Assembly (NCBI RefSeq): GCF_001831495.1 | Contig: NZ_CP017689.1 | Span: 2,976,001 to 3,040,000, forward strand | Direction: 5' to 3' | Origin: Thalassotalea crassostreae | Lineage (GTDB): Bacteria > Pseudomonadota > Gammaproteobacteria > Enterobacterales > Alteromonadaceae | Length of the DNA: 64,000 nucleotides | In this document: positions 59,244 through 64,000 of the stretch, in pieces | How the letters are laid out: the number at the start of each line of letters is the position of its first letter | Numbering within the stretch: the first letter of the stretch is position 1 | The notes under the pieces: model-generated | Databases searched by the model: none | What the model was told of the DNA's origin: nothing | What the model saw: only the letters and a program-made list of their open reading frames with translations | Position numbers and translations under genes: made by a program

Positions 59244-59552
59244 ATGATTAAAATAACCTTTATTGAAGCCGATGGCAGTGAAAAAGTGGTAAATGCCGAA
59301 GCAGGCTTAAGTTTAATGGTGGCTGCCGTTGAAAATAACGTTAAAGGTATTCAAGCAATTTGCAATGGCTGTTGTAGTTGCGGTACTTGTTTAGTATCGA
59401 TTGAAAACCGTTTTATCGCGCATACATCGACAAAGTATTCAGGCGAAGAGCAGGTTCTAAGTAAATTGAATAAACAACAACCACAACACCGTCTAGCTTG
59501 CCAAGTCATTGTTAAAGAGGATTTAAATGGCATGAAAGTATCCGTTAACTAA
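59244..59552 (+). CDS. [2Fe-2S] ferredoxin (adrenodoxin/putidaredoxin type)
   Basis: 102 aa. Cluster ligands are Cys40, Cys46, Cys49 and Cys86 in the C-x5-C-x2-C ... C arrangement (CNGCCSCGTCLVSIENRF), with extra cysteines at 43 and 44. Such ferredoxins feed electrons to Rieske oxygenases or P450s. Neither an oxygenase nor a reductase is in the window, so its partner must be encoded beyond the right edge or elsewhere. It is the last gene of the plus-strand unit. It is distinct from the ISC ferredoxin at 789-1127. Confidence 0.9.
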   Translation: MIKITFIEADGSEKVVNAEAGLSLMVAAVENNVKGIQAICNGCCSCGTCLVSIENRFIAHTSTKYSGEEQVLSKLNKQQPQHRLACQVIVKEDLNGMKVSVN

Positions 59553-59589
59553 CGTTAACATTAATCCATTCGCGGCTTGAAAACTTGCT

Positions 59590-60252
59590 TTATTTTTGCG
59601 CCATTAAGTAATCTAAAGTCCCCATACTGGTGTTGGAGATGTGGTTTTTCATTGCCAAAGTTGCTTGTTCTTGGTTTCCACTAATTACCGCATCAACCAG
59701 TTGTTGATGTTCTGCAAAAGACGTTTCTAATCTATCTCTTTTCTTGAATAACCAAGGTTGACGATACAAACTTAAGCGCTTTCTTAAGGTGGAAATAGAT
59801 TGCTCTAGCGTTGTGTTGCGAGAGCCCATATGAATTGCTGAGTGAATTTGATTATTAATTGATGCAAACGTTTCGATATCTTCCACTTCTACTGCTAATT
59901 TAGATTGTTCATGCAACCGTTGTAATTGCTTACGCTCAACAACACTCATACGAGTGGCGCTTAGCCCAGCACAAAGAGCTTCTAACTCAGCAAGTGCTTC
60001 ATACATATCAGCCAGCTGCTCTATATTAAGCTCAATAACAGTGACGCCTTTATGTGCTTTTGACTCTACTAATCCGCTATTATGTAGTAACCTAAACGCT
60101 TCTCTGATCGGGGTTCGTGAAGCACCGTATTTATCAGCAATATCCTGTTCTTCTAAACGCTGTCCAGGTTTAATCTCGCCAGAGATTATCGCACTACAAA
60201 GTTGATTATATATTTTGTCAGATATGGTGATACCAGCCATCAGAAAAGCCAT
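59590..60252 (-). CDS. GntR-family regulator with FCD domain
   Basis: 220 aa. The N-terminal winged helix has EIKPGQRLEEQDIADKYGASRTPIREAFRLLHNSGLVES near 26-64. The C-terminal all-helical FCD domain has likely metal/ligand residues in INNQIHSAIHMGSRN near 130 and FAEHQQLVDAV near 175. It is convergent with the ferredoxin gene and downstream of the aldehyde dehydrogenase. The start could instead be the ATG at 60240. It is the only regulator in the second catabolic locus and the natural candidate to bind the TTGYATACAA-type sites. Confidence 0.92.
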   Translation of the reverse strand: MAFLMAGITISDKIYNQLCSAIISGEIKPGQRLEEQDIADKYGASRTPIREAFRLLHNSGLVESKAHKGVTVIELNIEQLADMYEALAELEALCAGLSATRMSVVERKQLQRLHEQSKLAVEVEDIETFASINNQIHSAIHMGSRNTTLEQSISTLRKRLSLYRQPWLFKKRDRLETSFAEHQQLVDAVISGNQEQATLAMKNHISNTSMGTLDYLMAQK

Positions 60253-60303
60253 GATTATTAGAGATATAAGCTAGTTTACGAAAACCTAACTAACATGCAA
60301 GAG

Positions 60304-60333
60304 AAAAATACAAACGTTGCATATTGCATACAA
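60304..60333 (-). promoter_or_regulatory. Candidate GntR operator upstream of gntR
   Basis: TTGCATACAA (60324-60333) lies in the 108-bp gap between the aldehyde dehydrogenase stop and the regulator start. A right half-site ATACAA (60308-60313) sits exactly 20 bp away, so the spacing again matches the other two promoters. It implies autoregulation. Confidence 0.55.
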
Positions 60334-60360
60334 CGCTTGCTATAAGGGTAGGGTTTTGGG

Positions 60361-61836
60361 TTAACTATCTAAGTTCATACAAAATACTTTTGTTTGCGTC
60401 ATTTCTTTAATCGCAAATTTTACGCCTTCTCTGCCCATACTGCCGCGTTTTGCACCACCAAATGGCATCGCATCCAATCGATAATCGCTAGAATCATTAA
60501 CCATTACACCTGCAACGTCTAATTGCTTAGAGACCTGCATAGCGGTATTGATATTGCTAGTAAATATGGCTCCATGAATGGAGAAATCGACATCATTAGC
60601 TTGTGCAATTGTTTGCTCAAGATTGCTAAAGGGAAATAAACTCACCACAGGACCAAATGCTTCTTGGCATACGAGCTTTTCATCGATAGCAACATTATCA
60701 AGGGCGCTAGGGTGATAACAAGCCCCTTCGCGCTTGCCGCCAACAAGTAAATTAGCGCCATTTTTAACCGCTTCATTTACCCAATTTTCGATACGTATTG
60801 CTTCATTTTCATTGATCATAGGCCCGACATCGGTTTTATCAAGACATTGATCACCAACCTTAAGCCGCTCGGTTTGCTCGATAAATTTGCGTTTAAATTG
60901 CTGGTAAATTCCTTGTTCGATATAGATACGTTGTACGCCGATACAGTTTTGACCTACCGCCCAATAGGAGCCAGAAACACAACTTTCAACAGCTTTATCT
61001 AAATCACAATCGTCCATAACAATAACAGGAGAGTTTGCGCCCAACTCCATTGCTAACTTTTTAATGCCGGCATTTTTAGCAATGATTTCTGCAGAAGCTT
61101 CACCGCCTGTATAAGTGACCATTGCCACATGTTTACTTGCCACCAATTGGTCACCAAAATCTTTGGCATAACCGGTTAACACATTCACTTGCCCTGTTGG
61201 CAAGCCACTTTCAATGAGTACTTCAACCAATTTCAAAGCAGATAATGGTGCTTGCTGCGAAGGTTTTAATATAACTGAGTTACCCGCAGCAAGCGCAGGT
61301 CCAAGCTTATGCGCTGCCAAATTTAATGGGTCGTTAAAGGGAGTGATTGCAACAATAACCCCTAAAGGGACATGTTCGTAATAACCAATTCGGTTTTCTC
61401 CGCCACTAAAACTATCAAATTTAACTGTTTCGCCAGTTAAACGCGTTGCTTCTTCTGCTGACAAATTAAGTGTATTTACACAACGGGTCACTTCTTTGCG
61501 AGCGGCAACAATTGGCTTGCCTGTTTCAACCGCAATGGTTAATGCAAACTCTTCAAGACGTGCTGTTATTTTCGATGCCGCAGTTTTTAATAACAAAGCG
61601 CGCTCATGACTTGCCTGGTTTTGATTTGCTTTAAACGCTTTGCATGCGCTAGAAATAGCTAACTCTACATGATTAACGTCAGCACAAGCCACACGTTGAA
61701 TTAATTCACCATCGAAGGCGTTAGTTATGTCCATGGTGCGTTTGGCACCTTGCCACACGCCATCAATTAAAATGGTATCACTAGAGTAACTAAGACAGTT
61801 TTGTTTTTCGTTCAAAGACGTGACTAAAGCTTGCAT
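60361..61836 (-). CDS. NAD(P)-dependent aldehyde dehydrogenase
   Basis: 491 aa. Catalytic landmarks: AITPFNDPLNLAAHKLGPALAAGNSVILKPS near 160-190, the general base in KKLAMELGANSPVIVMDDCDLDKA near 255, the nucleophile Cys in YWAVGQNCIGVQRIYIEQ near 290, and QEAFGPVVSLFPF near 392. QNCIGVQRI is the pattern of lactaldehyde / succinate-semialdehyde / sulfolactaldehyde-type dehydrogenases. It begins 1 bp after the ThDP enzyme stop, so it probably oxidises the aldehyde that enzyme releases. Confidence 0.9.
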   Translation of the reverse strand: MQALVTSLNEKQNCLSYSSDTILIDGVWQGAKRTMDITNAFDGELIQRVACADVNHVELAISSACKAFKANQNQASHERALLLKTAASKITARLEEFALTIAVETGKPIVAARKEVTRCVNTLNLSAEEATRLTGETVKFDSFSGGENRIGYYEHVPLGVIVAITPFNDPLNLAAHKLGPALAAGNSVILKPSQQAPLSALKLVEVLIESGLPTGQVNVLTGYAKDFGDQLVASKHVAMVTYTGGEASAEIIAKNAGIKKLAMELGANSPVIVMDDCDLDKAVESCVSGSYWAVGQNCIGVQRIYIEQGIYQQFKRKFIEQTERLKVGDQCLDKTDVGPMINENEAIRIENWVNEAVKNGANLLVGGKREGACYHPSALDNVAIDEKLVCQEAFGPVVSLFPFSNLEQTIAQANDVDFSIHGAIFTSNINTAMQVSKQLDVAGVMVNDSSDYRLDAMPFGGAKRGSMGREGVKFAIKEMTQTKVFCMNLDS

Positions 61837-61837
61837 A

Positions 61838-63463
61838 TTAAGGTTTATCCTTTCTCAGAACTAAGTCATCATATTCACGAGAGTTTAATATTGCTTCTAC
61901 GATAATTGGGCCGTCCCGATCAAAGGCAGATGTTAATGCCTGATCAAACTCATCAGGTGTAAAGGCTTTAACAACTGGCACGCCGAAAATATTGTCACCA
62001 CCAATAGTGCCACGCTCTCTAATTGGAGTACCATAAATTGGGTTACTTTTCTTTTCTTGTTTAATGCGTATTAACGCCAAGTCATTATCGGTAAACAACA
62101 CAAATACAATCTTAAGGTTTTCACGAACAGCAACAGCAAGCTCACCGGCGGTCATTAAAAATCCGCCATCGCCAACAACTGAACACACTTCGGTATCTGG
62201 ATTATTTAATTTCACTGCAATTGCAGAAGGAATTGCAAAGCCCATCGCCGACCAACCGTTGGTCATAATTTGTTTGCCAAATGCTGGTGTCGGCCATTTC
62301 TGACCAATTAAGTGGATATGAGCACCAACATCACACGTCATAATGCCATCTTGTGGACATTTGTCTCGTAAGATATCTAACGCAGCACATGGTCCAAATG
62401 CCCCTTTTTGCGAAGTCATTTGCGCAAACATATCAGCTTTTCGAATTGCAATGGCCGGTAAATCCCAGTGTTTTTCGTTAAATTTACCTTTAACCAGTTG
62501 ATCAATCGAGTACTTGATATCACCAATTACATCACAAGCTAAGGTGTATTCATTGGTGTCTAAGTCTGTAGCGACAATATCAACACTAACCAATGGCACA
62601 TTCGGGATCCAATCTTCATAATTAAATTCGATTTCATCATAGCCAATACTTAACACTAAATCGGCTTGCTGATGCGTTTGACCAACAACATCACTTAATG
62701 CATGAAATAGTACGCCGGTATAGCATGGGTGAGACTCGGGGATCATACCTTTTGCCATCGGGCTTATCACCATAGGTACTTTGTATTTTTCAGCGAAATT
62801 TATAATTTGCTCATCAATACCACTTGTTACTGCGCGCATGCCTAATGCAATGACAGGCTTTTTCGACTCTGCAAATAATAGCTGCATCTGTTTAATTAAT
62901 GCTTTATCGGCTTTGTTGGCACCAGGAACTGGATAAGGCTTAATATCTTGCTCTTCGGTTAATTCAGCACTCATACCAGCAGGTAAGCCAACATGAACGG
63001 GTCCTGGTACGCCTTCTAATGCAACCTTGGCCGCGTCAAAAATTATTTCTCTAACTTTATCTGCTTCTAAACGCGTGGTTTTTTTAGTAATTGGGGCGAA
63101 TAATGCTTGATGGTCAACGTTCATTTGCACAATGCGATCGCGCTTATTCGGCGCCATTTCATCAGTTAAAGCGATCATAGGTGACCTATCTAAATAAGCA
63201 CTACCAACTCCCGTTGCTAGATTAGTTGCGCCTGGTCCAAAAGTACCAAAACAAACACCAGGAACGCCAGTTACCCGGCCACAAACATCAGCCATAAATC
63301 CTGCGCCCCCTTCATGGGTTGCAAGAATGAAGTCAATGCCATCGGTTTTACGCATAGCTTCCATATAGTCTACCCAGCCACCGCTAGGTACACCAAAAAC
63401 ATGTTTAACGCCCAAGTCTTTTAAGGCATCGACAACTTGTTGCGCGACTAATTTTTTACTCAT
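61838..63463 (-). CDS. Thiamine-diphosphate 2-oxoacid decarboxylase / acetolactate-synthase-like enzyme
   Basis: 541 aa from the ATG at 63463; a TTG at 63475 adds four residues. The ThDP-activating Glu is Glu51 in ATHEGGAGFMADVCGRVTG. The central domain covers about 190-330. The C-terminal ThDP-binding motif is CSVVGDGGFLMTAGELAVAVRENLKIVFVLFTDNDL near 425-460. The sequence resembles the AHAS/benzoylformate-decarboxylase superfamily, but no small subunit gene is present and it is paired with an aldehyde dehydrogenase, so decarboxylation of a 2-oxoacid is likelier than acetolactate synthesis. A weak hairpin (63511-63527) separates it from the gene upstream. Confidence 0.87.
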   Translation of the reverse strand: MSKKLVAQQVVDALKDLGVKHVFGVPSGGWVDYMEAMRKTDGIDFILATHEGGAGFMADVCGRVTGVPGVCFGTFGPGATNLATGVGSAYLDRSPMIALTDEMAPNKRDRIVQMNVDHQALFAPITKKTTRLEADKVREIIFDAAKVALEGVPGPVHVGLPAGMSAELTEEQDIKPYPVPGANKADKALIKQMQLLFAESKKPVIALGMRAVTSGIDEQIINFAEKYKVPMVISPMAKGMIPESHPCYTGVLFHALSDVVGQTHQQADLVLSIGYDEIEFNYEDWIPNVPLVSVDIVATDLDTNEYTLACDVIGDIKYSIDQLVKGKFNEKHWDLPAIAIRKADMFAQMTSQKGAFGPCAALDILRDKCPQDGIMTCDVGAHIHLIGQKWPTPAFGKQIMTNGWSAMGFAIPSAIAVKLNNPDTEVCSVVGDGGFLMTAGELAVAVRENLKIVFVLFTDNDLALIRIKQEKKSNPIYGTPIRERGTIGGDNIFGVPVVKAFTPDEFDQALTSAFDRDGPIIVEAILNSREYDDLVLRKDKP

Positions 63464-63550
63464 TTGAATTACCAACTAAATTTAAGGTTAAATTTCATTA
63501 AGACAATTTATTAAGCTAATGGCTTAACTATTTCTCGTATTTTTAAAAGG

Positions 63551-64000
63551 TTACTGGGCTACGTAACCACTGGCATTACTGTGTACACTTTGGCTTGGAT
63601 TTAAACCCGCCATTTGCAAGAAGCTAAGAATGCTATCGTTGAATTCTTCTGGCTTTTCAAAAAATGCCGAGTGACCACAATTGTCAAATTCAACGATGAA
63701 CGAGCCGATTACTTGTTCTTGCATTAAACGTACCGCCTCAATTGGGAAGAGAATATCGTCTTGACCGCTAACAAACATAATAGGCACATTTAGATTAGCT
63801 AACTGCTCAGCAGATACTTTTTCATCGGCATAATTGCCTGATAAGTTACTTTTATCGGTTTTATTAAAACTGTTTATTTGCTGATAAAGTAACGCTTGCT
63901 CTGGCTGTTTTGTTTGAAAACTTAAACCTAATACCCTTTCTAACTGACTTAAACCTTTAGTTTCAAGACGCGCTTTATCCATTATTTCTGCGATATCGTT
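63551..64000 (-). CDS. Alpha/beta hydrolase, C-terminal part (cut by window edge)
   Basis: 149 codons plus stop are visible; the frame is open to base 64000, so the start and the nucleophile elbow lie outside. The catalytic Asp is in IMFVSGQDDILFPIEAVRLMQ and the His in FDNCGHSAFFEKPEEFNDSILSFL. The pattern is that of C-C bond or ester hydrolases with a GxSxG nucleophile. It has the same direction as the ThDP enzyme, 87 bp upstream, and could be in the same operon. Confidence 0.88.
   Translation of the reverse strand, partial: NDIAEIMDKARLETKGLSQLERVLGLSFQTKQPEQALLYQQINSFNKTDKSNLSGNYADEKVSAEQLANLNVPIMFVSGQDDILFPIEAVRLMQEQVIGSFIVEFDNCGHSAFFEKPEEFNDSILSFLQMAGLNPSQSVHSNASGYVAQ

Noticed and set aside
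61838..63463. Acetolactate synthase for branched-chain amino acid synthesis
   Set aside because: No small regulatory subunit or other ilv genes are nearby, and the gene is tightly coupled to an aldehyde dehydrogenase.

Overview
The window is one contiguous, gene-dense bacterial chromosome segment, AT-rich by eye. Gene content and order (the isc operon, suhB/trmJ, secDF-yajC-tgt-queA, nqrM/apbE, dinB, etfBA) fit a marine gammaproteobacterium of the order Alteromonadales. A Colwelliaceae-type host such as Thalassotalea or Colwellia is my best guess, by inference only; there is no rRNA here to settle it. I see no phage, IS transposase, integrase or CRISPR array.

Layout. 1-7129: 5' part of glyA, then the complete ISC iron-sulfur operon (iscRSUA-hscBA-fdx, minus strand) behind two abutting IscR-type operators, then trmJ. 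7479-10015: suhB, then a roughly 1.7 kb accessory pocket between two convergent terminators. The pocket holds two small membrane-protein ORFs, a pair of about 41-bp direct repeats, a REP-like double hairpin and an array of very short hairpins. 10037-16311: secF, secD, yajC, tgt, queA, a small ORF and tRNA-Trp. 16405-23160: purU, holD-rimI, prfC with a hairpin-rich leader, argS and a TatD-family hydrolase. 23443-29417: sulfite and sulfate assimilation operon cysJIHG. 29451-37204: a 3D-domain protein, ytjB/serB/radA, a DPP-IV-like peptidase, and an MBL hydrolase with a MoaF-like protein. 37344-41476: SOS-controlled dinB, a MaoC-like protein, a DUF4136 lipoprotein, a 61-bp perfect palindrome, nqrM and apbE. 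41736-45862: ETF-ubiquinone oxidoreductase, etfBA and yciH. 45905-47881: an MFS exporter and an FAH-family enzyme.

47979-64000 is the metabolic accessory region. A minus-strand operon in the order E-H-J-I-G-F-C-D, as I recall it for the Pseudomonas nba (2-nitrobenzoate / 3-hydroxyanthranilate) operon, encodes every step from 3-hydroxyanthranilate to pyruvate plus acetyl-CoA. It lacks the nbaX and nbaR genes and any upper kynurenine pathway. Divergent from it starts a second catabolic locus. This comprises an MFS transporter, an aspartate-dehydrogenase-family enzyme, a single-domain VOC protein, a TauE/SafE exporter and a [2Fe-2S] ferredoxin on the plus strand, and a GntR/FCD regulator, an aldehyde dehydrogenase, a ThDP 2-oxoacid-decarboxylase-like enzyme and an alpha/beta hydrolase (cut by the window edge) on the minus strand. 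Three promoter regions of this locus share a TTGYATACAA-like motif, each with a second copy or half-site exactly 20 bp away centre to centre. I read this as the operator of the local GntR protein. This second locus, whose substrate I cannot assign, is the best candidate for an undescribed system in the window.
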